A stretch of 64,000 nucleotides of DNA from Devosia nitrariae (GTDB lineage Bacteria > Pseudomonadota > Alphaproteobacteria > Rhizobiales > Devosiaceae): the NCBI RefSeq assembly GCF_030160115.1, contig NZ_BSNS01000012.1:124001-188000 (forward strand). Reading direction: 5' to 3'. The notes under the pieces were generated by a model, which did no database searches, was not told the DNA's origin, and saw only the letters and a program-made list of their open reading frames with translations. The position numbers were made by a program, and so were the translations under genes. Below, one piece after another: positions 55,899-64,000 of the stretch (positions within the stretch are counted from its first letter, which is position 1; each line of letters starts with the position of its first letter).

Positions 55899-56789
55899 AT
55901 GACCGTCGACCTGAACACCATCGAGCTCTTCGTCGCTGTGGCCGAAGCGCGCAACTTCCGGGCCGCCGCCGACCGGCTCGGTGTGACACGCTCGGCCGTC
56001 AGCCAAGGCATACGACGGCTCGAGGACAGGCTCGGTATAGCGCTCGTCAATCGCACGACACGCAGCGTCAGCCTTACCGAGGCCGGCGAACGCTTCTACG
56101 CCGACGTCGCGCCGGCAATGACCGATCTCACCGCGGCAATCGCTGCGACGGGCGAACGGACGGGTCCGCCAAGCGGACTTCTGCGGCTGGCGGTGTCCTC
56201 GATTGCGGAACGGTTCATCTCAGGAGAGCTTCTGGCCTCGTTCGCAGACGCCTATCCCGACGTCGAGCTCGACATCACCATGACCGATGATGAGTTCGAC
56301 ATCGTCGCCGAAAAGTACGATGCCGGCGTGCGGCTCGGCGAAGTCATCGAGCAGGACATGATTGCCGTTCCGATTTCAGGCGATCAGCGTCAACTGGCCG
56401 TGGCCGCACCAATCTATCTTCAACGGCACGGCCGCCCTGCGCATCCGCAGGACCTCACCGGGCACCGGTGCATCGGCTGGCGACCGGCGCCGGGTGTCGC
56501 CCCCTACCGCTGGGAGTTCGAGGAGGACGGTCGTGCCTTCGACGTTGCCGTCAACCCGCAGGTGACGACCAACGATATGTGGCTGATGATCCGCATGGCC
56601 TGCGCAGGCGGTGGCATCACCTTCGGCATGGAAGAGACATTCCGGCCCTATATCGAGCGCGGCGAACTGGTGCCGCTCCTTGAGGAGTTCCTGCCGCCGT
56701 TCCCGGGGTTCTTTCTCTACTTTCCCAGCCGCCGCAACCTGGCGCCCAAGCTGCGTGCGCTGATCGAGCATGTGCGCAAGGTTCGCTGA
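55899..56789 (+). CDS. LysR family transcriptional regulator
   Basis: 296 residues. HTH in the first 60 (LNTIELFVAVAEARNFRAAADRLGVTRSAVSQGIRRLEDRLG) and a LysR substrate-binding domain of the AaeR/DsdC-like group (YDAGVRLGEVIEQDMIAVPISGDQRQLAVAAPIYL). Divergent from the SDR gene with a 132 bp promoter region. Confidence 0.92.
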   Translation: MTVDLNTIELFVAVAEARNFRAAADRLGVTRSAVSQGIRRLEDRLGIALVNRTTRSVSLTEAGERFYADVAPAMTDLTAAIAATGERTGPPSGLLRLAVSSIAERFISGELLASFADAYPDVELDITMTDDEFDIVAEKYDAGVRLGEVIEQDMIAVPISGDQRQLAVAAPIYLQRHGRPAHPQDLTGHRCIGWRPAPGVAPYRWEFEEDGRAFDVAVNPQVTTNDMWLMIRMACAGGGITFGMEETFRPYIERGELVPLLEEFLPPFPGFFLYFPSRRNLAPKLRALIEHVRKVR

Positions 56790-56969
56790 TCAGCATTGCA
56801 ATGTCGAACCGTCGGTGCACGTCTCGAGCTCATCCGCCGGACCGGCACGATGGTCGTCATATCGTCCAAAACCGCCCCCCTCCGACCCTCTTCCCGTTCT
56901 AATCCATGATAGTTCTCGCAACGGCCATGGCACCCCTGCATTCCTCTTGATCAATGAGAGGAGTTCAAG

Positions 56970-57536
56970 ATGGCCAACGAGCGCCCCCTTACCGGACAAA
57001 ACGCCACCTCCACTTCCAATCCACGACCCGATCCGTTGAGCGAGGCGAAGACCGAGGCGCGCACTGCCGCTGAGGAGATCAAATCCGAGGCCTCCCGGGA
57101 GATGGATAAGGCCAGATCCGAGGTTGCCGCCGGCATGCACCGCGCCGAAGACGAAGCGCGCAGCTTTGCCAGAGACCAGAAGGACTATGCCGCCGGCCAG
57201 CTCGGCAGCATCGCCGACGCGGTGACCCGCGTCGCCGAGGAACTCGAGCAGCAGAACCAGACCAGCGTTGCCCGTTATGCCCGCGAAATCGGCCAGGGCA
57301 TGCGCGGTCTCTCGCAGACGGCGCACGACAGCAGCATCGATGAACTGGTGCACAAGGCGCAGTCCTTCGGACGCCGGAATCCCGCCGCCTTCCTCGGCGG
57401 CGCCGCGCTTCTGGGTTTTGCCGCCAGCCGATTCCTTACCGCCTCGGCGCATCGCCAAGAAACAAAAACTACAGCAACCACGACCGCCACGACCACGTCG
57501 AGCGAGGACGTCGGCTCGCCGCTGGCACCTCATTGA
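56970..57536 (+). CDS. LEA-like/nutrient-stress hypothetical protein
   Basis: 188 residues, GAGGAG before the ATG. The N-terminal half is charged, Ala-rich helix (SEAKTEARTAAEEIKSEASREMDKARSEVAAG) like late-embryogenesis-abundant or ElaB/YqjD proteins. A hydrophobic stretch (NPAAFLGGAALLGFAASRFL) near the C-terminus is probably a membrane anchor, followed by a Thr-rich tail. First gene of a conserved alphaproteobacterial trio with a holin-like and a DUF3618 protein. Confidence 0.75.
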   Translation: MANERPLTGQNATSTSNPRPDPLSEAKTEARTAAEEIKSEASREMDKARSEVAAGMHRAEDEARSFARDQKDYAAGQLGSIADAVTRVAEELEQQNQTSVARYAREIGQGMRGLSQTAHDSSIDELVHKAQSFGRRNPAAFLGGAALLGFAASRFLTASAHRQETKTTATTTATTTSSEDVGSPLAPH

Positions 57537-57551
57537 GCGAGGGGAACCAAT

Positions 57552-57977
57552 ATGGACAAAGCAGCAAATCCACACTCCGGTGAGTCCCTGCCCGAACTTG
57601 TGCGTGGTCTTATCGACGACGTGTCGACACTCTTTCGCAAGGAAGTCGCGCTCGCCAAGGCCGAGGCCGGCGAGAAGGTCTCCGGCGCGCTTGATGGCGC
57701 CAAGCTGATTGTTATAGGCGCCGTTCTGGCAATCGGCGCCCTCGGCGTGCTGCTGGCAGCGATCGTCGCCGTCGTCGCCGCCGGCCTTACCGCCATGGGT
57801 CTGGAGCCCTTCCTCGCCAACTCTCTCGCGGCGCTGATCGTCGCGGTGGTGGTCGGACTGATCGCCTGGGCCCTGATCAACAACGGCCTCGGTCATGTGC
57901 GGCAAGCCAATTTCAATATGCAAAAGACTGCCCGTGCGCTCAGCGACGATGCGGCGGCAATCAAGGAGAGGGTATGA
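57552..57977 (+). CDS. Phage holin family (YqjE-type) membrane protein
   Basis: 141 residues. Amphipathic N-terminus (LPELVRGLIDDVSTLFRKEVALAKAEAGEK) and two membrane helices (LIVIGAVLAIGALGVLLAAIVAVVAAGL and SLAALIVAVVVGLIAWALI). The family is named after holins, but these chromosomal members belong to stress operons, not prophages. Overlaps the DUF3618 gene by ATGA. Confidence 0.82.
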   Translation: MDKAANPHSGESLPELVRGLIDDVSTLFRKEVALAKAEAGEKVSGALDGAKLIVIGAVLAIGALGVLLAAIVAVVAAGLTAMGLEPFLANSLAALIVAVVVGLIAWALINNGLGHVRQANFNMQKTARALSDDAAAIKERV

Positions 57978-58984
57978 TGGCCTACGAAGAGCACCGTAGC
58001 AGCGAAGAGCTCCAGCGCGACATCGATCATCAGCGCCACGCCGTGGAATCGCGCCTTGATTCCCTGCAGGCCCGGCTTTCGCCCGGCCAGCTTCTCGACG
58101 AGGCCTTGCGCTATACCCGTGAGGGACCGGGCGCCGAGTATGTCGACAATCTCAAGCGCAGTGCCACGCAGAACCCCATTCCGGTGGCGCTACTGGGCAT
58201 CAGCCTCGCCTGGCTGATGGGGCGCCCGGCCGCCGCCCCCGCAAGTGACAATCACCAGTCAGCCTTTAACGAAGATCTCGACTACGATCCCTATCCGCTC
58301 GCAACCGTGAAGGGCACTTCGCTCCAGCGCCTCGGCCATTCACCGTATGACGATGGCCGTCACCAGAGCGAGTTTGTCGACGATGCCGGCAAGAAATACC
58401 GTGCCTTCGCCGACGAAACGGGCAGCCGCGCCGGCCATTTTGTGGACGAGACCGGCAACACCTTCCGCGGCTTCATGGACGAAGCGGGCAACCGCGTCAC
58501 CGAGTTCCGCGACGAGGCCGGAAACCTGCTCGACGAAGCCACCGGCTGGGCCAGCCATTCGTGGCGCGCCGCCGGCTCGGCCATGCACCGCGCCAAGGGC
58601 GGGATCGACAGCCTGCGCGACCGCACCATGCATGCGGGTGAAGGGCTCTATCGCCGCGCCGACCAGTTCGGCGGCGGTCTCGAGCACTTCCTGCGCGATC
58701 AACCCCTGGTTGCCGGCGCCCTGGCCTTTGCCATCGGTGCCGCCATCGGTGCGGCTGCCCCCCACACGCGCGAGGAGGATGAGCTGATGGGCGAGGCTTC
58801 CGACCGGCTCAAGGATCGCGCCGCTGACGAAGCGCGTGATCTATACCGCGAGGGCAAGGAGCAGGTGCAACAGCGCTACGGCGAGGCCAAGGAAGAGGCC
58901 GCACGCCTCTACGAGGAGTCCGGTGGCATATCCGGCCAGGAGGGTGACGGCCCGGACCCCGCCGATCGCAGCCGTCCGCACTGA
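57974..58984 (+). CDS. DUF3618 protein with tandem 11-residue repeats
   Basis: 336 residues. DUF3618 at the N-terminus (SSEELQRDIDHQRHAVESRLDSLQARLSPGQ), a hydrophobic segment (NPIPVALLGISLAWLMG), then five exact 11-residue repeats starting at F134, F145, F156, F167 and F178 of the form F-x-D-x-x-G. A second hydrophobic stretch (PLVAGALAFAIGAAIGAA) and an acidic, Gln/Glu-rich helical tail follow. Hendecad repeats are typical of LEA-like amphipathic helices that bind membranes. Role in the envelope is inferred. Confidence 0.82.
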   Translation: MMAYEEHRSSEELQRDIDHQRHAVESRLDSLQARLSPGQLLDEALRYTREGPGAEYVDNLKRSATQNPIPVALLGISLAWLMGRPAAAPASDNHQSAFNEDLDYDPYPLATVKGTSLQRLGHSPYDDGRHQSEFVDDAGKKYRAFADETGSRAGHFVDETGNTFRGFMDEAGNRVTEFRDEAGNLLDEATGWASHSWRAAGSAMHRAKGGIDSLRDRTMHAGEGLYRRADQFGGGLEHFLRDQPLVAGALAFAIGAAIGAAAPHTREEDELMGEASDRLKDRAADEARDLYREGKEQVQQRYGEAKEEAARLYEESGGISGQEGDGPDPADRSRPH

Positions 58985-59016
58985 CGTTCCGTTGCGCCTC
59001 AGACAACCAGCCACGT

Positions 59017-59036
59017 CGCGGCCTGAACCGGCCGCG
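59017..59036. terminator. Hairpin between convergent genes
   Basis: CGCGGCC (59017-59023) pairs with GGCCGCG (59030-59036) over a 6-base loop in the 91 bp between the DUF3618 and sulfatase genes. No T-tract, so a terminator role is only likely. Confidence 0.4.
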
Positions 59037-59075
59037 GCTGCGCCCTCACCTGATACTCGGCCGGACACGACCTCG

Positions 59076-60695
59076 TCATTTATCCTGCCCCTCCCAGAAG
59101 GCCTGCTCGCCCGAGGCAACCATGACGCTGAGGATTTTCTCGCGCGGGATGACCCCGCAGCGCTCTGCCCATTCCTCATAGCTCCTCGCCATGCCCTCGA
59201 CTTTATCGGGAAACTGGGGCGCCAGATCGTTGAGCTCCGTGCGGTCGGCCTCCATGTCGTAGAGCTCCCAGTCACCGGGATAGTTGCGAACGAGCTTCCA
59301 CTTGCCGTCGCGGACCGCGGCATTGCCTTCGTGCTCCCAGAACAGTGGCGGGCGGGTCACCGCGGGATCGTTGAAGGACGGAGCAAGGCTCACACCTTCG
59401 CACGGTGGGATAGCCATGCCGTTACGCGCTTCGGGATAGTCGCACTCGGTCACTTGCAGGATCGTGGCCATGATGTCGGGTAGCTGGCCAGGGTTATGGC
59501 GGATGCCGCCCTTGTCCTTGACGCCCTTGGGCCAATGCACGATCAGAGGGGTGGAAATGCCGCCCTCATGCGTCCAATGTTTGTAGAATCTGAAGGGCGT
59601 GTTGGAAAGATTGGCCCATGCGGGGCCGTAGCTCTGATAGGTGTCTTCTCCGCCCGGCATGACATCGCGATAGTTGCCTATGCGGACATCACGGCCGTCG
59701 CGCGTCTTGTATTGCGCGATCATCAGGTTCTCGACCAGCTCACGCGGGTCGACGCCTTGGGGAATATCCTCGGCACAGCCGCCATTGTCGGAGAGGAAGA
59801 TGACCACCGTGTTGTCGGCCTGCCCCGTTTCTTCAAGCGCCTTGAGAATACGGCCGATCCCCTGATCCATACGATCGATCTGGGCCGCATAGACCTCCAT
59901 GCAACGCGTCAGCCATTGCTTGTCCTCGGCCTCTTCGAAGGGCGGCTGGGTTACGTCGCGCGGCGAAAGCTGCCACGACTTGTCGAGAATGCCGGAGCGC
60001 ACGAGGCGATTGAGGCGCTCCTTGCGCAGCTTGTCCCAGCCGGCGTCGAATCTGCCTTTGTATTTGGCGATATCCTCTTCGTGAGCGTGCAGCGGCCAGT
60101 GCGGTGCGGTGTAGGCCACATACATGAAGAACGGATCTTCGGCGCTCCTGCGGTCGTGTTCGTGCACATAGGAGACGGCCTGATCGCTGATCGCGTCGGT
60201 ATAGAAGAACTCGGGATCGTCGATCGCCTCGTGCTCGGCATTTTCATTGCCGCGTGTGAGCGTATTGGGATGGTAGAAGCTGCCGGCGCCGATGATCGTG
60301 CCGAAAAACTCATCGAATCCGCGCTGCATCGGCCAAGCACTGGTCGGTTCCACCAGGTTGGAGGCGATGTGCCACTTGCCACTCATATAGGTGCGGTAGC
60401 CGTTGGCCTTGAGCACTTCGGGAATGGTGACGCACTGCTCGGTGAGATTGCCGGCATAACCCTCCGGCCCCATGTCGTAGGTGAGTACCCCGATCCCGGT
60501 CTGGTGCGGATGCAGGCCCGTCAGCAACGAGGCCCGCGACGGACTGCAGCGCGCTGTGTTGTAGAACTGGGAATACCGAAGGCCGTTGGCGGCAAGGGCA
60601 TCGAGGTTCGGAGTTTCCACCTCGCCGCCAAAGCACCCGATGTCGGAATATCCCATATCGTCATTCAGGACGACAATGACATTTGGTTTGCTCAT
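59076..60695 (-). CDS. Arylsulfatase
   Basis: 539 residues. Type I sulfatase with the formylglycine motif CSPSRASLLTG (Cys about residue 50), NVIVVLNDDMGYSDIGCFGG (two Asp metal ligands), MSGKWH and DNGGCAED. Needs oxidation of the Cys by FGE or a radical enzyme, neither in this window. No signal peptide is seen. Last gene of the unit phosphodiesterase-gntR-sulfatase; 5 bp after the regulator. Confidence 0.92.
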   Translation of the reverse strand: MSKPNVIVVLNDDMGYSDIGCFGGEVETPNLDALAANGLRYSQFYNTARCSPSRASLLTGLHPHQTGIGVLTYDMGPEGYAGNLTEQCVTIPEVLKANGYRTYMSGKWHIASNLVEPTSAWPMQRGFDEFFGTIIGAGSFYHPNTLTRGNENAEHEAIDDPEFFYTDAISDQAVSYVHEHDRRSAEDPFFMYVAYTAPHWPLHAHEEDIAKYKGRFDAGWDKLRKERLNRLVRSGILDKSWQLSPRDVTQPPFEEAEDKQWLTRCMEVYAAQIDRMDQGIGRILKALEETGQADNTVVIFLSDNGGCAEDIPQGVDPRELVENLMIAQYKTRDGRDVRIGNYRDVMPGGEDTYQSYGPAWANLSNTPFRFYKHWTHEGGISTPLIVHWPKGVKDKGGIRHNPGQLPDIMATILQVTECDYPEARNGMAIPPCEGVSLAPSFNDPAVTRPPLFWEHEGNAAVRDGKWKLVRNYPGDWELYDMEADRTELNDLAPQFPDKVEGMARSYEEWAERCGVIPREKILSVMVASGEQAFWEGQDK

Positions 60696-60700
60696 GCCTG

Positions 60701-61486
60701 TTAAACCTTGCTTCTGTTCAGCTTTATCGAGAACTGGAAGTAATCGGGCCGATAGACCGCACGAAGAAATTCAATGGCGCGGCCGTCGCTGGTCCGCGTA
60801 ACGCGGGTCATTGCGATCAGCGCCCCGGTGCTGGCCAGACCCAAAGCGACCTCCTCATCGCGATCTGAGAGGCGAGCACCGATGACCTGTTCGGCAGCCT
60901 TGATCTCGAGGCCCAGCTCTTTCTCGAAGACCTCGTACATCCTGATGGAAAGCAGATCGCGTCCGGCCAGTTCAGCACCGATGCCGGGCGGATAGAACGC
61001 CCATTCGATGGCAATGGGCGTATCGTTTGCGTAGCGAACGCGCTTCAGCTGCCAGACGGCGGGTTCCTCGAGCGCATCGCGCACCGCCTGATCGCACTCG
61101 CTGGTCATGCCCATGTCGAGGATGCGAGCGCCGGGACGGAAGCCGGCCTCGGTGATGGCTTCCTGAAATCCCAGCAATCGCCCGACCCAGCGCTCGGCCT
61201 GGTTGGAACGCAGGAACGTGCCGCGACCTGGCGTGCGATCGAACATGCCGCTCTCGACCAGTGGTGCCAGCGCGTTGCGGACTGTGACGCGGCTGACGCC
61301 GAAATACGCGACGAGTTCGGCCTCGGTCATGAGGCGACCGCTATCGTCCACGATCTCGCCGCCGAGAGCTTTCTGGCGGATCAACTCCCTCACCTGCAGG
61401 TACAGGGGCGAGCGATCATGGAAATCGTGGATCGTGGCGGTCAATGTCCGGTCCTCGCAGCGCGTTCGATCCGGCGTGAAGTTCAA
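60701..61486 (-). CDS. GntR/HutC family regulator (UTRA domain)
   Basis: 261 residues from a TTG at 61486 that overlaps the upstream stop (TTGA); no ATG upstream fits. Winged helix PLYLQVRELIRQKALGGEIVDDSGRLMTEAELVAYFGVSRVTVRNALAPLVESGMFDRTPGRGTF, then a UTRA effector domain (VGRLLGFQEAITEAGFRPGARILDMGMTSECDQAVRDAL). Sits inside the operon it presumably controls; the palindrome at 63006 is a candidate site. Confidence 0.87.
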   Translation of the reverse strand: MNFTPDRTRCEDRTLTATIHDFHDRSPLYLQVRELIRQKALGGEIVDDSGRLMTEAELVAYFGVSRVTVRNALAPLVESGMFDRTPGRGTFLRSNQAERWVGRLLGFQEAITEAGFRPGARILDMGMTSECDQAVRDALEEPAVWQLKRVRYANDTPIAIEWAFYPPGIGAELAGRDLLSIRMYEVFEKELGLEIKAAEQVIGARLSDRDEEVALGLASTGALIAMTRVTRTSDGRAIEFLRAVYRPDYFQFSIKLNRSKV

Positions 61487-62931
61487 TCGCGCGTGGCGCT
61501 CATCGCCATGTTGCGACCAGTGAGCCGGCGCAGGCTCAACGTCTGCCGATAGCTGCCCGCATCGACGCTGACCGCCTCTACCCCGGCGCGGGCATCGGCG
61601 GGCTCGGCGCCGTTGATCAGCAGATCCCCCAGTGCTCGCCCAACCATGGTGTCCGGCTTCGTGACACCAAGCACATCGAGAATAGTGGGAGTGATATCAA
61701 CTATGCCGCCGGCAGTCTCTGAGCGATAGCCTTCCTTGAAGTCCGGGCCCGCCGCAAAGCAGATATTGGTCAGTTCTTCATTGTGCAGTCCACCATGGGT
61801 GGAGCCCTTTCCGCTGGGATCGAGGGAGCGGCCGAACGGGAATTCTGGCGGCTGGGCAGGCAGCCGGCGCAGGGTGAACACGAGGTCCGGCGCACGCGGG
61901 TGGTCGATCGAGGCCAGCGCCTTCGAGAAGGTGCCCGAGATTACGCCGTTCACGCCATCGAGGTCGTCGGTGAAGAGATTGCCCGACCAGTCGTGACCTT
62001 GCATCCACTCGACGATGTCGGCCAGCACCTGCCGTGGCTGGTCGCGCAAATAGACGCCACCGCTGCCGAAGGGCAGCAGTAGCGCGCCCTTTTGGGTGGG
62101 GTCGATGGTGACTGGCAGCCCGGCGTCGCGCATCATCTCCCCGATGGGATAGCCGCCAATCGTTTCCACATGGCCATGGTCGGAAAGGATGATGAGATTG
62201 AGCGAGTCCCGGTCGGCCCGCGCCTGCCACCAGCTGACGACATCGCCGACCAGCGCATCGATATGCATGAAGGCGGCCTTGGAGACCGGGCCGCGCAACC
62301 CGTCCACATGCAGCGACTTGTCGGGCTCGTCAGACCAGATGAGGCCCACCTGCGGCTTGAGTGAGGGATAGAGCACACTCTTGAAGGCCTCGAAGGCAAA
62401 CCGGCTGCGGTTATAGTTCACGCCCTTGGGATCAGGCAGATCGCCGAGTTCCTCGAACACCAGGCGCGCCGCTTCGGCGGTGCTGTGGCCATAGCCCGCC
62501 ATCGAAACATGCTCCTGGCCGATACGATCGCCCCGGTAGTTGAGAAGCCACGGCGCGCCCGACATGCCGCAATGGACCAGCGCGAACTGATGCCCGGCGT
62601 CACGAAGCGCATGACCAATGGTGGTTGCAGTAATCAGCCGGCCCTGCGAATCCGCCTTTTCCACATCCGCATGGTCACCCAGGTCAATCACCTGATCAGG
62701 CGCCAGATTCGGATCATAGATCTTGTTGAAATGCACACCGTGATGTTTGGGCGTCGACCCGCTCGAGAAGCTCGTTTTGTTGACTCGGGTATGGGTCGGG
62801 AACTGTGCCTTGGACAAGGTGAGCGACGCGCCGCGATCACGAAACGCGGCAAGGTTGGGCATGTCCCGGCTGGTCACCAGATCGGGACGCAGACCATCCA
62901 GTACCAGGACCAGAAACCGGCTCTCACTCAT
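61483..62931 (-). CDS. Alkaline phosphatase superfamily nucleotide pyrophosphatase/phosphodiesterase-like
   Basis: 482 residues from ATG 62931 with GGAGGGAG upstream. LVLVLDGLRPDLVTSRDMPNLAAFRDRG and the nucleophile region AQFPTHTRVNKTSFSSGSTPKHHGVHFN (a Thr) are NPP-type; metal ligands recur in LSDHGHVETIGG and THGGLHNEE. Hydrolyses phosphodiesters or related esters. Together with the sulfatase it suggests breakdown of an externally derived phosphate or sulfate ester. Confidence 0.83.
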   Translation of the reverse strand: MSESRFLVLVLDGLRPDLVTSRDMPNLAAFRDRGASLTLSKAQFPTHTRVNKTSFSSGSTPKHHGVHFNKIYDPNLAPDQVIDLGDHADVEKADSQGRLITATTIGHALRDAGHQFALVHCGMSGAPWLLNYRGDRIGQEHVSMAGYGHSTAEAARLVFEELGDLPDPKGVNYNRSRFAFEAFKSVLYPSLKPQVGLIWSDEPDKSLHVDGLRGPVSKAAFMHIDALVGDVVSWWQARADRDSLNLIILSDHGHVETIGGYPIGEMMRDAGLPVTIDPTQKGALLLPFGSGGVYLRDQPRQVLADIVEWMQGHDWSGNLFTDDLDGVNGVISGTFSKALASIDHPRAPDLVFTLRRLPAQPPEFPFGRSLDPSGKGSTHGGLHNEELTNICFAAGPDFKEGYRSETAGGIVDITPTILDVLGVTKPDTMVGRALGDLLINGAEPADARAGVEAVSVDAGSYRQTLSLRRLTGRNMAMSATRD

Positions 62932-63005
62932 GGCAATCTCCCTCCGCTGAACAGGTTCCGACGTTGCTTCCACACCCCGTCGGATCGGCTCGACTATCGA
63001 TGATA

Positions 63006-63023
63006 CAAATGTGAATACATTTG
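63006..63023. promoter_or_regulatory. Candidate GntR operator
   Basis: Perfect 7-bp palindrome CAAATGT-GAAT-ACATTTG, 75 bp upstream of the phosphodiesterase-like gene in an AT-richer stretch. This is the only strong palindrome near the unit that encodes the GntR regulator. Confidence 0.5.
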
Positions 63024-63175
63024 CCCTATGTGCGCCCAAACAGAAGACACCGTCAACGCGAGTTTCTATTTGATTTCAATTATTTAATACATCTGCCACC
63101 GATCCGGCCGACATCGGCGGCAGCGCATGAGCGCTCCTGCGACAACTCCCGGATTCAACGCGACGTCGCTAAGGA

Positions 63176-64000
63176 CTAGGCAAAGTGGCAGGCAGCCAGG
63201 CGACCTCCATCGAGCGCACGTAGGGGCGGACGCTCATTCATGCATAAAGCCGGATCGGCTTTCGAACAGCGCGGATGAAAGGGACAGCCGGAAGGCAGCG
63301 CAATGGGGTTCGGCGCCTCTCCGACAATGGCTCCCTCTCTTTTGCGTCGCGTGCGTGGATCGAGCGCCGTGGCGAGCAGCATGGTCGAATAGGGATGCCG
63401 CGGTGTCTCGTAGATACCTGATGTCTTCCCTTGCTCGATGATCCGGCCGGCATACATTACCACCACTTCGTCGCAGAGGTAGCGAACGGTCGAGAGCTGG
63501 TGCGAGATGAAGAGAAGCGTCAGCCCCATGGACCGCCGCAACTCATCGAGAAGCGCAAGAATCTGCGCCTGAACCGACACGTCCAGAGCCGCGAGAGGTT
63601 CGTCGCAGACCAGGAGCTCCGGCTCTGCCGCGAGGGCACGGCTGATGACGACGCGCTGTCGTTGCCCACCCGACAACTCGTGCGGAAAGCGCGTCGCGAA
63701 TTCCGGGTTGAGACCGACGTTGCGCAGCAAGTCGTCGCGTCTTTCTGCCAGCCTCTCCTTGCTGCCGGAGGCAAGAACGAGGGCTTCCTCGATCTGTGCG
63801 CCGATGGTGAGGCGCGGGTCGAGCGCTGCCAACGGGTCCTGAAACACCATCTGGACCTTGCGGCGGCCCGGCATGATGTGCCCCTTGCTGTCGCGCTGCG
63901 GCTGGCCCTTGACCATCACCGAACCCGAAGAGGGCGGAACGAAACCGGCGGCGATCTTGGCAAGCGTGGACTTACCGCAGCCGCTTTCTCCAACCAGACC
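63176..64000 (-). CDS. Peptide-type ABC transporter ATP-binding protein (DppF/OppF), partial
   Basis: The frame enters from the right edge and its last 274 codons are in the window. Walker A GESGCGKST lies at the edge, followed by MVFQDPLAALDPR, signature [15 protein letters not shown], Walker B LLVCDEPLAALD, and the C-terminal oligopeptide-transporter domain with CPFHPRCSKADPALC (cluster-like Cys set). Powers uptake of peptides or similar solutes. Ends 244 bp before the phosphodiesterase gene; a shared substrate is possible. Confidence 0.88.
   Translation of the reverse strand, partial: GLVGESGCGKSTLAKIAAGFVPPSSGSVMVKGQPQRDSKGHIMPGRRKVQMVFQDPLAALDPRLTIGAQIEEALVLASGSKERLAERRDDLLRNVGLNPEFATRFPHELSGGQRQRVVISRALAAEPELLVCDEPLAALDVSVQAQILALLDELRRSMGLTLLFISHQLSTVRYLCDEVVVMYAGRIIEQGKTSGIYETPRHPYSTMLLATALDPRTRRKREGAIVGEAPNPIALPSGCPFHPRCSKADPALCMNERPPLRALDGGRLAACHFA

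Noticed and set aside
57552-57977. Holin-family gene as evidence of a prophage
   Set aside because: No other phage genes nearby; the family is common in chromosomal stress operons.
59496-60704. A 402-codon plus-strand frame opposite the sulfatase
   Set aside because: Antisense shadow; the sulfatase on the other strand has a complete active site.

Overview
The window reads as a high-GC alphaproteobacterial chromosome of the Hyphomicrobiales (Rhizobiales). Gene content and protein style suggest a Devosia/Pelagibacterium-like free-living heterotroph; this is inferred from gene types (aerobic cob genes, TRAP and Yej transporters, TamAB, an Atu4866-family protein, Rhizobiales-style intergenic palindromes), not from a marker gene. 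No rRNA, tRNA, CRISPR array, transposase or prophage is visible. Genes lie in tight operons, many joined by ATGA or GTGA overlaps.

Layout. 1-2.5 kb: a secreted protein cut by the left edge, an M15-like protein, and an ABM/NIPSNAP pair divergent from an ArsR regulator. 2.7-5 kb: a one-carbon cassette of an archaeal-type IMP cyclohydrolase (PurO), an atypical FolD and an FTCD-type cyclodeaminase, then a KdgF-like cupin. 5.5-11.3 kb: yejBEF-yejA peptide importer. 11.6-17.9 kb: tamA-tamB. 18-25.5 kb: an SDR, a J-domain protein, a LacI regulator, an M81 metallopeptidase, a ROK regulator, a ROK kinase and CutC. 25.6-27.4 kb: YciI and the zinc chaperone AztD with two palindromes resembling Zur sites. 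27.4-33.6 kb: aerobic cobalamin operon cobF-G-H-I-J-L-M, without cobK. 33.6-35.4 kb: LysE exporter and GNAT. 35.4-39.6 kb: a split Rieske oxygenase operon that looks like the caffeine-type NdmC/NdmD/NdmE system (catalytic subunit without Rieske cluster, reductase carrying the Rieske domain, GST-like partner) plus an AraC regulator. 39.9-45.4 kb: dctPQM-gntR-kduI-kduD for unsaturated uronate uptake and breakdown. 45.9-53.1 kb: class I ribonucleotide reductase nrdAB and cobalamin-independent methionine synthase metE, each behind its own cobalamin riboswitch. 53.2-59 kb: small enzymes, an SDR/LysR pair and a three-gene envelope/stress operon. 59-64 kb: arylsulfatase, GntR regulator, phosphodiesterase-like enzyme and the end of a peptide-type ABC transporter.

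How it fits together. The cell makes B12 by the oxygen-dependent route and uses two riboswitches to shut off the B12-independent versions of nucleotide reduction and methionine synthesis. N-demethylation by the Ndm-like system would release formaldehyde, and the folate cassette could process one-carbon units, although the two loci are 30 kb apart and the link is only inferred. The kdu/TRAP locus and the KdgF-like cupin point to use of pectin- or alginate-type uronates.

At least five large palindromic intergenic elements (about 115-270 bp) and several small ones punctuate the window, one of them inside the nrdAB operon.
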